From an uncultured Oscillospiraceae bacterium (lineage in GTDB: Bacteria; Bacillota; Clostridia; Oscillospirales; Oscillospiraceae): a DNA stretch of 36,246 nucleotides. This document shows, piece by piece, positions 25,377 through 32,892 of the stretch. Every line of letters starts with the position of its first letter. The stretch's first letter is position 1. The stretch is from assembly GCA_934567355.1 (NCBI GenBank), contig CAKTJC010000029.1:1-36246 (forward strand), given 5' to 3'. The position numbers and the translations under genes were made by a program. The notes beneath the pieces were generated by a model that saw only the letters and a list, made by a program, of their open reading frames with translations, searched no databases and was not told the DNA's origin.

Positions 25377-25643
25377 ATGATTCAGAAGGAAAAGAAGACC
25401 CAGGTCATCCTGGACAACGCTACCCACGAGGGCGACACCGGTTCCCCCGAGGTTCAGGTTGCCATCCTGACCGCCCGCATCAACGAGCTGACCGAGCACC
25501 TGCGCGTGCACAAGCACGACAATCACTCCCGCCGCGGTCTGCTGATGATGGTTGGTAAGCGCCGCAAGATGCTGGACTATCTGGCAAACAAGGACATCAA
25601 CCGTTACCGTGCCCTGATCGCCAAGCTGGGTATCCGTAAGTAA
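25377..25643 (+). CDS. rpsO: 30S ribosomal protein S15
   Basis: An 88-residue ribosomal protein that binds the central domain of 16S rRNA early in 30S assembly and also forms a bridge to the 50S subunit. The family signatures [14 protein letters not shown] and [28 protein letters not shown] are split across residues 25-75. The length is standard. ATG 25377 follows AAAGGTGG. An in-frame ATG 12 bases upstream is within the ribosome-site region and is not used. The next gene is pnp, the common rpsO-pnp pairing. Confidence 0.98.
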   Translation: MIQKEKKTQVILDNATHEGDTGSPEVQVAILTARINELTEHLRVHKHDNHSRRGLLMMVGKRRKMLDYLANKDINRYRALIAKLGIRK

Positions 25644-25650
25644 GTTCACC

Positions 25651-25682
25651 AAAAAGGCGACGGGGCAACCTGTCGCCTTTTT
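25651..25682 (+). terminator. Terminator after rpsO
   Basis: AAAAAGGCGAC (25651-25661) and GTCGCCTTTTT (25672-25682) form a perfect 11-bp stem ending in T5. Readthrough into pnp is possible, as in other bacteria. Confidence 0.9.
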
Positions 25683-25684
25683 CA

Positions 25685-25751
25685 CGGGAGTCGTTTTAGC
25701 GATTGAAAGTGTCCCCAGTCCTGGAGATAGTTTCAATGGCTAAACCTCCCG
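25685..25751 (+). promoter_or_regulatory. Long stem-loop in the pnp leader
   Basis: CGGGAG (25685-25690) pairs with CTCCCG (25746-25751), TTTAGC (25695-25700) with GCTAAA (25739-25744), and ATTGAAA (25702-25708) with TTTCAAT (25731-25737). The result is a long stem with small interruptions ending about 34 bases before pnp. It resembles the arrangement in which RNase III cleaves a pnp leader and PNPase then represses itself. The same stretch also contains a weak promoter-like TTGAAA-17-GATAGT (25703-25731), which would exclude the left arm from that transcript. Confidence 0.55.
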
Positions 25752-25785
25752 AAAACAAAAAATAAAATCTATATGGAGGTAAATA

Positions 25786-27909
25786 ATGGTAACTCACAGA
25801 CAGTTCCCCAATCACAAGGTTTATGAAATGGAAATTGGTGGCCGCCCCTTCACCGTGGAAACCGGCAAGGTGGCAGAGCTTGCCAACGCCGAGTGCATCT
25901 GCCGCTACGGCGACACCGTGGTGCTGACCACCTGCACGTCTAACCCCATCCCCAAGGCCGGCATCGACTACTTCCCCCTGACCATCGAGTTTGAGGAGCG
26001 GATGTACTCTGTGGGCCGCATTCCCGGCTCTTTCAACCGCCGGGAGGGCAAGCCCAGCGAGCGGGGCATCCTGAACAGCCGCATCATCGACCGCCCCATG
26101 CGCCCCCTGTTTGACGAGGAGCTGCGCAACGACACCGTGGTCACCTGCACTGTGCTGGCCAACGACTATGATAACCCCGTGGAGATTGTGGCTTCCCTGG
26201 GCGCTTCCATTGCCATCGCTTCTTCCGATGTGCCCTGGAACGGACCTGTCGCCACCACCAATGTGTGCTATCTCAACGGCCAGTATATCATCAACCCCTC
26301 TACCGATGAGCGGGAGGCTTCCTCTTGCTTCGTGTGCATCTCCTCTACCTTCGAGAAGGTGGTTATGATTGAGACCGAGGCCAACGAGGCTCCCGAGTCC
26401 GTGGTGCTGGAGTCCATCCGCATTGCCCACGAGACCAACATGGAGATTGTCAAGTTCATCAACTCCATCGTTGCCGAGATTGGCAAGCCCAAGTTCACCT
26501 TCGAGAAGGCAGCCGTCAACCATGACCTGCTGGACGACCTGATGAACTATGGCCTTGACCAGATTGAGTACGCCCTGGACACCCCCGATAAGAACGTCCG
26601 CGAGGAGCGCCTGACCGCTGCCCGCCTGGACTTTGCCGAGAAGTTCGCTGACAAGTACGAAGACTTCGATACCCACATTGAGGTCTGCCTCTACAAGATG
26701 CAGAAGAAGGTGGTCAAGAAGTGGCTGCTTCAGGGCAAGCGCGTGGATGGCCGCGGCATGGATGAAATCCGTCCCCTGGCTGCCGAAGTCGGCGTGCTGC
26801 CCCGGGTTCACGGTTCCGGCCTGTTCACCCGCGGTCAGACCCAGGTGCTGTCCATCTGCACCCTGAACACCCTGTCCGCCGCTCAGAAGCTGGACACCAT
26901 CTATAAAGAGGACACCAAGCGCTATATCCACCACTACAACTTCCCCGCTTACTCCACCGGCGAAGCCCGTGCCGCCCGCTCCACCAGCCGCCGCGAAATC
27001 GGTCACGGCGCTCTGGCTGAGAAGGCTCTGCTGCCTGTGATTCCCAGCGTGGAGGAGTTCCCCTATGCCATCCGTGTGGTCAGCGAAGTGCTGTCCTCCA
27101 ACGGTTCCACCTCTCAGGGCTCCATCTGCGGCTCCACTCTGGCACTGATGGATGCCGGTGTGCCCATCAAGCGGCCTGTTGCCGGCATTTCCTGCGGCCT
27201 GATTTCCGACCAGGAGACCGGCGAATGGAGAACCTTCACCGACATTCAGGGCGTGGAGGACTTCCACGGCGAAATGGACTTCAAGGTTGCCGGTACGACG
27301 GAAGGCATCACCGCCATTCAGATGGACCTGAAGAACAAGGGCCTGACCATGGAGATTATCGCCGACGCTCTGGAGCGCTGCCGCAAGGCACGCTTGGAGA
27401 TTCTGGACGAGATTATGCTGCCCTGCATCTCCGCCCCCAGAGCCGAGGTTTCCGAGTTCGCGCCCAAGATGCTGAGCCTGAAGATTCCCGTGGACAAGAT
27501 TCGCGAGGTCATCGGCTCCGGCGGCAAGACCATTCAGAAGATTTGCGCTGACACCGGTGCAAAGGTTGACATCGACGATGATGGCTCCGTGTTCATCTCC
27601 GCTGTTGACTCCGCCGCTGCCTACGCCGCCAAGAAGATGGTGGACGACATCTGCTTCGTGCCCGAAGTTGGCAAGATTTACCAGGGCAAGGTTGTCCGCA
27701 TTCTGCCCATCGGTGCATTCGTTGAGATTGCCCCTGGCCATGACGGCATGGTTCACATCTCCAAGCTGGAAAATCACCGCGTGGAGAAGGTGGAGGACGT
27801 GCTGAATCTGGGTGATGTGACCTATGTCAAGTTCATGGGCTTCGACGAGAAGGGCCGCGCCAACTTCAGCCGCAAGGATGCTCTGAAGGAAATGGAAGCT
27901 TCCAAGTAA
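25786..27909 (+). CDS. pnp: Polyribonucleotide nucleotidyltransferase (PNPase)
   Basis: Phosphorolytic 3'-5' exoribonuclease of mRNA decay, a trimer and often part of a degradosome. The 707-residue protein has two RNase PH-like domains (about 10-215 and 310-540), of which the second holds the catalytic acidic region DFHGEMDFKVAGT and MDLK. A linking helical domain, a KH domain (about 550-615, IPVDKIREVIGSGGKTIQ) and an S1 domain (about 620-690, GKIYQGKVVRILPIGAFVEI) complete it. Length and domain order are standard. ATG 25786 follows TGGAGG. The leader holds a long hairpin (25685-25751) that may mediate autoregulation. Confidence 0.98.
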   Translation: MVTHRQFPNHKVYEMEIGGRPFTVETGKVAELANAECICRYGDTVVLTTCTSNPIPKAGIDYFPLTIEFEERMYSVGRIPGSFNRREGKPSERGILNSRIIDRPMRPLFDEELRNDTVVTCTVLANDYDNPVEIVASLGASIAIASSDVPWNGPVATTNVCYLNGQYIINPSTDEREASSCFVCISSTFEKVVMIETEANEAPESVVLESIRIAHETNMEIVKFINSIVAEIGKPKFTFEKAAVNHDLLDDLMNYGLDQIEYALDTPDKNVREERLTAARLDFAEKFADKYEDFDTHIEVCLYKMQKKVVKKWLLQGKRVDGRGMDEIRPLAAEVGVLPRVHGSGLFTRGQTQVLSICTLNTLSAAQKLDTIYKEDTKRYIHHYNFPAYSTGEARAARSTSRREIGHGALAEKALLPVIPSVEEFPYAIRVVSEVLSSNGSTSQGSICGSTLALMDAGVPIKRPVAGISCGLISDQETGEWRTFTDIQGVEDFHGEMDFKVAGTTEGITAIQMDLKNKGLTMEIIADALERCRKARLEILDEIMLPCISAPRAEVSEFAPKMLSLKIPVDKIREVIGSGGKTIQKICADTGAKVDIDDDGSVFISAVDSAAAYAAKKMVDDICFVPEVGKIYQGKVVRILPIGAFVEIAPGHDGMVHISKLENHRVEKVEDVLNLGDVTYVKFMGFDEKGRANFSRKDALKEMEASK

Positions 27910-27919
27910 AAAAGTTTTT

Positions 27920-27954
27920 CCGGGGCTGCCTCATGGAGGCGGCCCCGGTTTTTT
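27920..27954 (+). terminator. Terminator of pnp
   Basis: CCGGGGCTGCCTC (27920-27932) pairs with GAGGCGGCCCCGG (27936-27948) with one G-T pair, a 3-base loop and TTTTTT after it: a strong intrinsic terminator. Confidence 0.95.
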
Positions 27955-27961
27955 GCCTGAG

Positions 27962-28207
27962 TCAGTCCAGATAGTCCAGAATATCATCCAGAATGTCCTC
28001 CAGATCTTCGTGGAGGTCTGCCCACTGGTCGTATATTTCGCTGTTTTCGTTTTTGGGCTCCAGGTCGTTCAGCGTATCAATGGCGGATTCTACCTTTTTC
28101 CGGTATTCTTCCAGCTGCGCCTGGGTCATGGTTTCCGGATCGGGGACGCCGTCCAGAAATTCTTCGATCCGTTCCATCTGCTGAGGGTCAAATTTAATAA
28201 TGCTCAT
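27962..28207 (-). CDS. Small acidic hypothetical protein
   Basis: Not recognised. 81 residues, very rich in Asp and Glu, ending in DLEDILDDILDYLD. It is predicted mainly helical, with a possible coiled coil between about 25 and 80, and has no signal peptide, membrane span or cysteine. A good ribosome site (GGAAAGGAG) precedes ATG 28207, and a consensus-like promoter lies at 28241-28269. These two features make it a convincing gene despite its size. It converges on pnp and is divergent from uppP. A cytoplasmic adaptor or inhibitor role would be a guess. Confidence 0.75.
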   Translation of the reverse strand: MSIIKFDPQQMERIEEFLDGVPDPETMTQAQLEEYRKKVESAIDTLNDLEPKNENSEIYDQWADLHEDLEDILDDILDYLD

Positions 28208-28240
28208 GCATATGCTCCTTTCCGGGCAATGAATACCCAC

Positions 28241-28269
28241 ATCATAGCAGGGATGGCCCGAAAAAGCAA
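28241..28269 (-). promoter_or_regulatory. Promoter of the small acidic protein gene
   Basis: Minus strand: TTGCTT (28269-28264), 17 bases, TATGAT (28246-28241). Confidence 0.65.
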
Positions 28270-28305
28270 CGGAGATTTTGCGGTGAGAAGCGGGGCAAAT
28301 GGCTA

Positions 28306-28334
28306 TTGAAATGCGCGGGCAATTCCTGTATGAT
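28306..28334 (+). promoter_or_regulatory. Promoter of uppP
   Basis: TTGAAA (28306-28311), 17 bases, TATGAT (28329-28334), giving a leader of about 40 bases. It is divergent from the promoter at 28241-28269. Confidence 0.72.
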
Positions 28335-28379
28335 AGGGGATATGGATCCGGCGTCCGCGCCGGAGAAGGAGGAAAGGGA

Positions 28380-29204
28380 ATGATCGAGGTTTTGAAGGCG
28401 GTGCTCTTCGGCATTGTGGAGGGCATCACGGAGTGGCTGCCTGTTTCATCTACCGGGCACCTGATCCTGCTGAATGAATTCATCAATCTGAATGCTAGCG
28501 ACGAATTTCTGAACATGTTCGATGTGGTCATTCAGCTGGGCGCCATTTTAGCGGTGTGCGCCCTGTTTTTCCGCAAGCTCAACCCCTTTGACCGAGGGAA
28601 GAATGAGACGCAGAAGAAGCAGACCTGGAGCCTGTGGTTCAAGGTGATCGCAGCCATCATCCCCTCCGGCGTGGTGGGCGTGCTGTTTGACGACTGGATG
28701 AGCCAGCACCTGCACAACAGCATCGTGGTGTCTGTCGCCTTGATCGTCTACGGCGTGGGCTTCATCTGGGTGGAAAAGCGCAACGAGGGGCGGCAGATGC
28801 GCGTCAGCGATGTCCATGAGATCCCGCTGTCCACCGCCATTGTGATCGGCCTGAGCCAATGTCTGAGCCTGGTGCCCGGCACTTCCCGCTCCGGCTCCAC
28901 CATTCTGGGCGGCATTCTGGCGGGCGTCTCCCGGGGCGCGGCGGCGGAATTCAGCTTTTTCATGGCCATTCCCACCATGCTGGGCGCCAGCGGCATCAAG
29001 CTGCTGAAATTCTTCCTGTCCGGAGCGGCGTTCAGCGCCCAGGATCTTCTTGTCCTGCTGGTGGGCTGCACCGTATCATATATCGTGAGCCTGCTGGTCA
29101 TCAAGGGACTCATGTCCTATGTCCGCCGGCATTCCTTCAGCGCCTTTGGCGTGTACAGGATCATCCTCGGCATCGTGGTGCTGATTTACTTCTGGGTAAA
29201 ATAG
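28380..29204 (+). CDS. uppP: Undecaprenyl-diphosphate phosphatase UppP (BacA)
   Basis: Membrane phosphatase that recycles the undecaprenyl lipid carrier used for peptidoglycan and other wall polymers. It can confer bacitracin tolerance when abundant. The 274-residue protein has about eight hydrophobic segments. The family motifs are EGITEWLPVSSTGHLIL at about 14-30 (E14, E18, Ser and His of the active site) and PGTSRSGSTI with its conserved Arg. The frame is open 81 bases further upstream, but ATG 28380 follows AAGGAGGAAAGGG and is the conserved start. Confidence 0.97.
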   Translation: MIEVLKAVLFGIVEGITEWLPVSSTGHLILLNEFINLNASDEFLNMFDVVIQLGAILAVCALFFRKLNPFDRGKNETQKKQTWSLWFKVIAAIIPSGVVGVLFDDWMSQHLHNSIVVSVALIVYGVGFIWVEKRNEGRQMRVSDVHEIPLSTAIVIGLSQCLSLVPGTSRSGSTILGGILAGVSRGAAAEFSFFMAIPTMLGASGIKLLKFFLSGAAFSAQDLLVLLVGCTVSYIVSLLVIKGLMSYVRRHSFSAFGVYRIILGIVVLIYFWVK

Positions 29205-29220
29205 TTTCCGATATGAAAAA

Positions 29221-29235
29221 CGCCCCCCTGGGGCG
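29221..29235 (+). other. Short GC hairpin after uppP
   Basis: CGCCCC (29221-29226), 3-base loop, GGGGCG (29230-29235), followed by GCCTGATTT without a T-run. It may be a weak terminator. No clear promoter was found for the next gene, so it may partly depend on readthrough. Confidence 0.4.
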
Positions 29236-29283
29236 GCCTGATTTGCTGCTGCAATTTATCTTATATACACAAGGAGAAAAAAC

Positions 29284-30171
29284 ATGGATTTTCAGGAATA
29301 CACCATTGAGAACGAATTTCTTCGGGTGACCGTGACCACCTGGGGCGCGCAGGTGGAGAGCGTGGTGCGCAAGTGCGACGGGGTGGAGCATATCTGGCAG
29401 GCGGACGGGAACGTCTGGGGCTATCATGCGCCCATCCTGTTCCCCCACACCGGCAAGGTGGTGGACGGCACCATCCATGCCAAGGGGGGCGACTACCCCT
29501 CCGGCCAGCATGGATTTGCCCGGCTGATGGAGCATGATCTGGTGCGGCAGAGCGCCACCATGCTGGAGCTGGAGCTGCACAGCAACCCGGAGACGCTGGC
29601 GCACTTCCCCTATGAATTCCGCCTGACCTCCACCTTCACCCTGGAAGGCGACAAGCTGCACCACACCCTGACCGTCAAGAACCGGGACGGGGAGATCATG
29701 CCCTTCGGCATCGGCTTCCACCCCGCCTTTGCCATTCCCTTCGACGACCGGCACAGCTACAGCGACTATGAGCTGCGCTTTGACAAGATGGAGTCCCCCC
29801 TCTGCCTGGGCACCCAGCCCATGGGTCTGCTCCATGGCAACTGCTACTATCTGGGCAACAACATCGACCGCATCCCCATCGATGAAAAGCTCTTTGAAAA
29901 CGACAGCCACTGCATGGCAAATCTTGTTTCCGATACGCTGGGCATCTACGAGAAGGACACCGGCCGCGCGGTGGTGTGCAGCATCCGGAATTTCCCCTAT
30001 ACCCTCATCTGGAGCAAGCCGGGCGTGCCGCAGTTCGTGTGCATCGAGCCGTGGAACAGCGTGCCCAGCGTGGAAAAGAGCAGCACCGACTGGCTGAAAA
30101 AGCCCGCCGCCGCCATCCTCGCCCCCGGCGAGAAGTGGAGCACCACCCTGACCACCCGGTTTGTGCGCTGA
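29284..30171 (+). CDS. Aldose 1-epimerase family protein (LacX-like)
   Basis: A 295-residue galactose mutarotase-like beta-sandwich protein. Family features are the WGAQVESVV start, HGFARL, FHPAFAIPF and IEPWNSVPS. Members interconvert alpha and beta anomers of free sugars or act on sugar phosphates. The exact sugar is unknown. ATG 29284 follows AAGGAG. thiN begins one base after its stop. A D-lyxose isomerase and a phosphoglucomutase lie nearby, so a role in handling hexoses is plausible but inferred. Confidence 0.88.
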   Translation: MDFQEYTIENEFLRVTVTTWGAQVESVVRKCDGVEHIWQADGNVWGYHAPILFPHTGKVVDGTIHAKGGDYPSGQHGFARLMEHDLVRQSATMLELELHSNPETLAHFPYEFRLTSTFTLEGDKLHHTLTVKNRDGEIMPFGIGFHPAFAIPFDDRHSYSDYELRFDKMESPLCLGTQPMGLLHGNCYYLGNNIDRIPIDEKLFENDSHCMANLVSDTLGIYEKDTGRAVVCSIRNFPYTLIWSKPGVPQFVCIEPWNSVPSVEKSSTDWLKKPAAAILAPGEKWSTTLTTRFVR

Positions 30172-30172
30172 T

Positions 30173-30808
30173 ATGGCAAGCTGCATCATCTTCGGCGCGG
30201 CGGATTTTGACGGCCTGATCGAGCCGATCGGGGCGGAGGACTATGTCATTGCCGCCGACGGCGGCCTTGTGCACACGCAGAAGCTGGGCATCACGCCCCG
30301 GGCGATCATCGGCGACTTCGATTCCCTGGGCTATGTGCCCGAGGGGAGCACGGTTTTCCCGGTGGAGAAGGATGACACCGACTCCATGCTGGCGGTCAAG
30401 CGCGCGCTGGCGCTGGGCTACCGGCGCTTCCTGCTGTATGGCGCGATGGACGGAAAGCGGCTTGATCACACCGTGGCAAATTTCCAGACGCTGGGCTATC
30501 TGGCCTCCCACGGCGGCTTTGGCTTCCTGGTGGGGCGGGACTATATCGCCTGCGCCGTCCATGGCGGTACGCTGCGGTTTGATGCCGGAATGCAGGGGGA
30601 TTTCTCCCTGTTCTGCATGGGGGCGGATGCCGAAAACGTGACCATCCGCGGGCTGTACTACGAGACGGAGGGCGTGCGTCTCACCGCCGACTTTCCCCTG
30701 GGCGTCAGCAACCATTTCACCGGACATGAGGCGGAGGTCTCCCTGTCCTCCGGCACGCTGCTGGCGCTGTGGCAGACCCAGCCGGGGCTCCCTGTGTGGC
30801 GCGGGTGA
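30173..30808 (+). CDS. thiN: Thiamine pyrophosphokinase
   Basis: Transfers a pyrophosphoryl group from ATP to thiamine, making the cofactor TPP. The 211-residue protein has the catalytic-domain signatures ADGG (28-31), GDFDS (47-51), DDTDSMLA (from 67) and GKRLDHTVAN, and a C-terminal beta-rich thiamine-binding domain (about 130-205, ending in LSSGTLLALW). ATG 30173 begins one base after the stop of the preceding epimerase gene with no separate ribosome site, so translation is probably coupled. No TPP riboswitch was seen. Confidence 0.93.
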   Translation: MASCIIFGAADFDGLIEPIGAEDYVIAADGGLVHTQKLGITPRAIIGDFDSLGYVPEGSTVFPVEKDDTDSMLAVKRALALGYRRFLLYGAMDGKRLDHTVANFQTLGYLASHGGFGFLVGRDYIACAVHGGTLRFDAGMQGDFSLFCMGADAENVTIRGLYYETEGVRLTADFPLGVSNHFTGHEAEVSLSSGTLLALWQTQPGLPVWRG

Positions 30809-30860
30809 TTGCGTGACGCCCGGCCCATTGCGGGATCTGCACCGGCGATCACTTTTTTAC

Positions 30861-30889
30861 TTGCGTTTTCCGGGAATTCAGACTATAAT
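30861..30889 (+). promoter_or_regulatory. Promoter of the D-lyxose isomerase gene
   Basis: TTGCGT (30861-30866), 17 bases, TATAAT (30884-30889). The preceding 30809-30860 shows no terminator. Confidence 0.72.
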
Positions 30890-30926
30890 CACTTTATCAG
30901 AAAAAATATGAAAGGGGTTCCCTCTT

Positions 30927-31616
30927 ATGAAGCGTTCCGAAATCAACAAGGCGCTGAAGGAGCTGGAGGCCATGTGCGCCAAGCACTGCTGCTATCTGCC
31001 TCCCTTCTGCAATTTCACCCCGGAGCAGTGGCAGAACATCGGCCACGAATACGACGAGGTGCGCGACTGCATGCTCGGCTGGGACATCACTGACTACGGC
31101 ATGGGCAATTTCGATAAGTTCGGCTTCTCCCTCATCACCATCCGCAACGGCAACCGCAAGATGGCCGACAAGTACCCCAAGGTCTACGCTGAAAAGCTGC
31201 TGTACCTGAAGGAAGGCCAGTATGCCCCCAACCATTTCCATTGGTATAAAACCGAGGACATCATCAACCGGGGCGGCGGAAATGTGCTGATCCGGGTGTA
31301 TAACAGCCTGCCCGACGAGGAGATCGACTACAAGAGCGACGTCACCGTCCATACCGACGGCCGCACTTACACCGTGCCTGCCGGAACCCAGATCCGTCTG
31401 ACCCCCGGCGAGAGCATCCATGTGCAGCAGTACCTGTACCACGACTTCTCCGTGGAAGAGAGCACCGGCCCCGTGCTGCTGGGCGAGGTGAGCCAGTGCA
31501 ACGACGACAATACCGACAACCGCTTCAATCCCCCGGTCGGCCGCTTCCCCACCATCGAGGAGGACGAGCTCCCCTACCGTCTGCTGTGCAACGAGTATCC
31601 CAAAGCCAAGGACTGA
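30927..31616 (+). CDS. D-lyxose ketol-isomerase
   Basis: A 229-residue cupin enzyme of the D-lyxose isomerase family, interconverting D-lyxose and D-xylulose and often also D-mannose and D-fructose. Metal ligands fit HFH (103-105), Glu110 in KTED and a later His in GESIHVQQYLYHDF (165 or 172). The sequence around GQYAPNHFHW is typical. ATG 30927 follows AAAGGGG. It is a single-gene unit with its own promoter and terminator. Whether mannose or lyxose is the natural substrate cannot be told. Confidence 0.9.
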   Translation: MKRSEINKALKELEAMCAKHCCYLPPFCNFTPEQWQNIGHEYDEVRDCMLGWDITDYGMGNFDKFGFSLITIRNGNRKMADKYPKVYAEKLLYLKEGQYAPNHFHWYKTEDIINRGGGNVLIRVYNSLPDEEIDYKSDVTVHTDGRTYTVPAGTQIRLTPGESIHVQQYLYHDFSVEESTGPVLLGEVSQCNDDNTDNRFNPPVGRFPTIEEDELPYRLLCNEYPKAKD

Positions 31617-31623
31617 GAATCCT

Positions 31624-31654
31624 GCGGGAGCGGCCAACACCGCTCCCGCTTTTT
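31624..31654 (+). terminator. Terminator of the D-lyxose isomerase gene
   Basis: GCGGGAGCGG (31624-31633), 6-base loop, CCGCTCCCGC (31640-31649) and TTTTT. Confidence 0.93.
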
Positions 31655-31666
31655 GAATGGTCCCCC

Positions 31667-31745
31667 GGCTCCTTCTTTGAGGGAGCTGTCGAGCGCAGCA
31701 AGACTGCGGGAGTGTCCCCGGTTGAAGGATAACAGCCCAAGCCAC
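31667..31745 (+). repeat. REP-like intergenic repeat, copy 1
   Basis: GGCTCCTTCTTTGAGGGAGC forms a first hairpin. Then comes a variable stem region (GTCGAGCGCAGCAAGACTGC) and a conserved tail GTGTCCCCGGTTGAAGGATA followed by ACAGCCCAAG. The unit aligns along its length with 35982-36062 (shared GGCTCC, CCCCGGTTGAA and CAGCCCAA). It fills most of the 150-base gap upstream of the lipoprotein gene. Confidence 0.65.
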
Positions 31746-31803
31746 ATTTCCCGGCGGACTTGACAGCCGCCGCGAACACATAACGAAAAGGTGTTGATCG
31801 AAT

Positions 31804-32835
31804 TTGAAAAAAATGATGACCGTCCTTCTCATCGCCCTCCTGCTTGCCGGATGTGCAGCGGGAGCGCCGAAGGCGACAGAGCCGGAGACGGCAGCCGAAA
31901 CGCTGCCGGAGGTCACCCAGCCGCCCACGGAGGCGGAAACGGCGCCCGCCCAGCCGCCGGTGGTCACCAAGGATCCCACGGACGAGAAGCTTTCCCCCGG
32001 CGGGAAGACCTGGTTTGTGGCCCGCGCGGACGGGGCGACCATCCTGACCTGGGAATTCGTGTCTCCGGATGGAACGGTATATTCCGCCACCGATGCCATG
32101 ACCCTCAATCCCGGCCTGACGCTGGATATTTCCCAGGAGGATACGGTGGAATTATCCAATGTACCCCTGTCCTTCAACGGCTGGGCGGCACAGGCGCGGT
32201 TTGACGGCCCCGGCGGCAGCGTAACAAGTGCGGCGGCGCGGATCGCCGTGGCGCAGAGCCAGGGCGCCTACGATGCGGTGATCGAAAAATACCGCACCGC
32301 CATGGAGCACAAAAGCGAGGGCGACAGCGTGCCCTATCAGTATGATGTCAGCGAAATGATCCTCTATGCCGACCATGTGGGCTATGCCCTCATGGATCTG
32401 GACGGCGACGGTACGGACGAGCTGCTGATCGCGGGCATCGGCTATCTGGTTCCCGACGACCTGTATCTGTTTGAGATCTTTACGCTGCAGGGCGGCGCAC
32501 CGGTGAGCGTTTCCCGCTCCACTGTCCGGGCGCGGCTGTATTTGATGACCGACGGAAAGCTCTTCCTGGAGGGCTCCAGCGGCGCAGCCAACGACTGCTA
32601 CAGCGTAATGCAGTATTCCGGCGGCGCGATCCGTTTCTTGAACGGACTGTACACAACGGATGTTTTGCCCGACGGCACCCCCGGCGACTATACATATTAT
32701 TACACCACCGGCAATCAGTATGGCGACCCCGCCCTGATGGCAGGGGACAACGCCATGCAGGAGAAGGTGGCAATGACCTTCCTGGATACCTGGCGCAATG
32801 CCACCTACCTGCCCGATCTATGCCTGATCGCATAA
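31804..32835 (+). CDS. Putative lipoprotein with calcium-loop-like motif
   Basis: Function not recognised. The 343-residue protein starts with a lipoprotein signal peptide ending in LLAGC (Cys17), so it should be lipidated by Lgt and anchored outside the membrane. A Pro/Thr/Glu-rich spacer (about 20-60) is followed by a beta-rich region resembling an Ig-like fold (about 65-140). A globular part (about 150-343) carries DLDGDGTDE (EF-hand or FG-GAP-like acidic loop). The start is TTG at 31804 (signal MKKMM), 12 bases after AAAGG. ATG 31813 is an alternative that loses the two lysines. A TTGACA at 31760 may be its -35, but the spacing is poor. Confidence 0.8.
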   Translation: MKKMMTVLLIALLLAGCAAGAPKATEPETAAETLPEVTQPPTEAETAPAQPPVVTKDPTDEKLSPGGKTWFVARADGATILTWEFVSPDGTVYSATDAMTLNPGLTLDISQEDTVELSNVPLSFNGWAAQARFDGPGGSVTSAAARIAVAQSQGAYDAVIEKYRTAMEHKSEGDSVPYQYDVSEMILYADHVGYALMDLDGDGTDELLIAGIGYLVPDDLYLFEIFTLQGGAPVSVSRSTVRARLYLMTDGKLFLEGSSGAANDCYSVMQYSGGAIRFLNGLYTTDVLPDGTPGDYTYYYTTGNQYGDPALMAGDNAMQEKVAMTFLDTWRNATYLPDLCLIA

Positions 32836-32846
32836 GCCCGTAAATC

Positions 32847-32886
32847 AAAAAACCGATGCAGTGAAAATTTCTTGCATCGGTTTTTT
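32847..32886. terminator. Bidirectional terminator between the lipoprotein gene and apbE
   Basis: AAAAAACCGATGCA (32847-32860) pairs with TGCATCGGTTTTTT (32873-32886), giving T6 on both strands between two convergent genes. Confidence 0.95.
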
Positions 32887-32892
32887 CTGCTG

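Noticed and set aside
29800..30172. Search for a TPP riboswitch before thiN.
   Set aside because: thiN starts one base after the preceding gene and no TPP-type conserved sequence was found.
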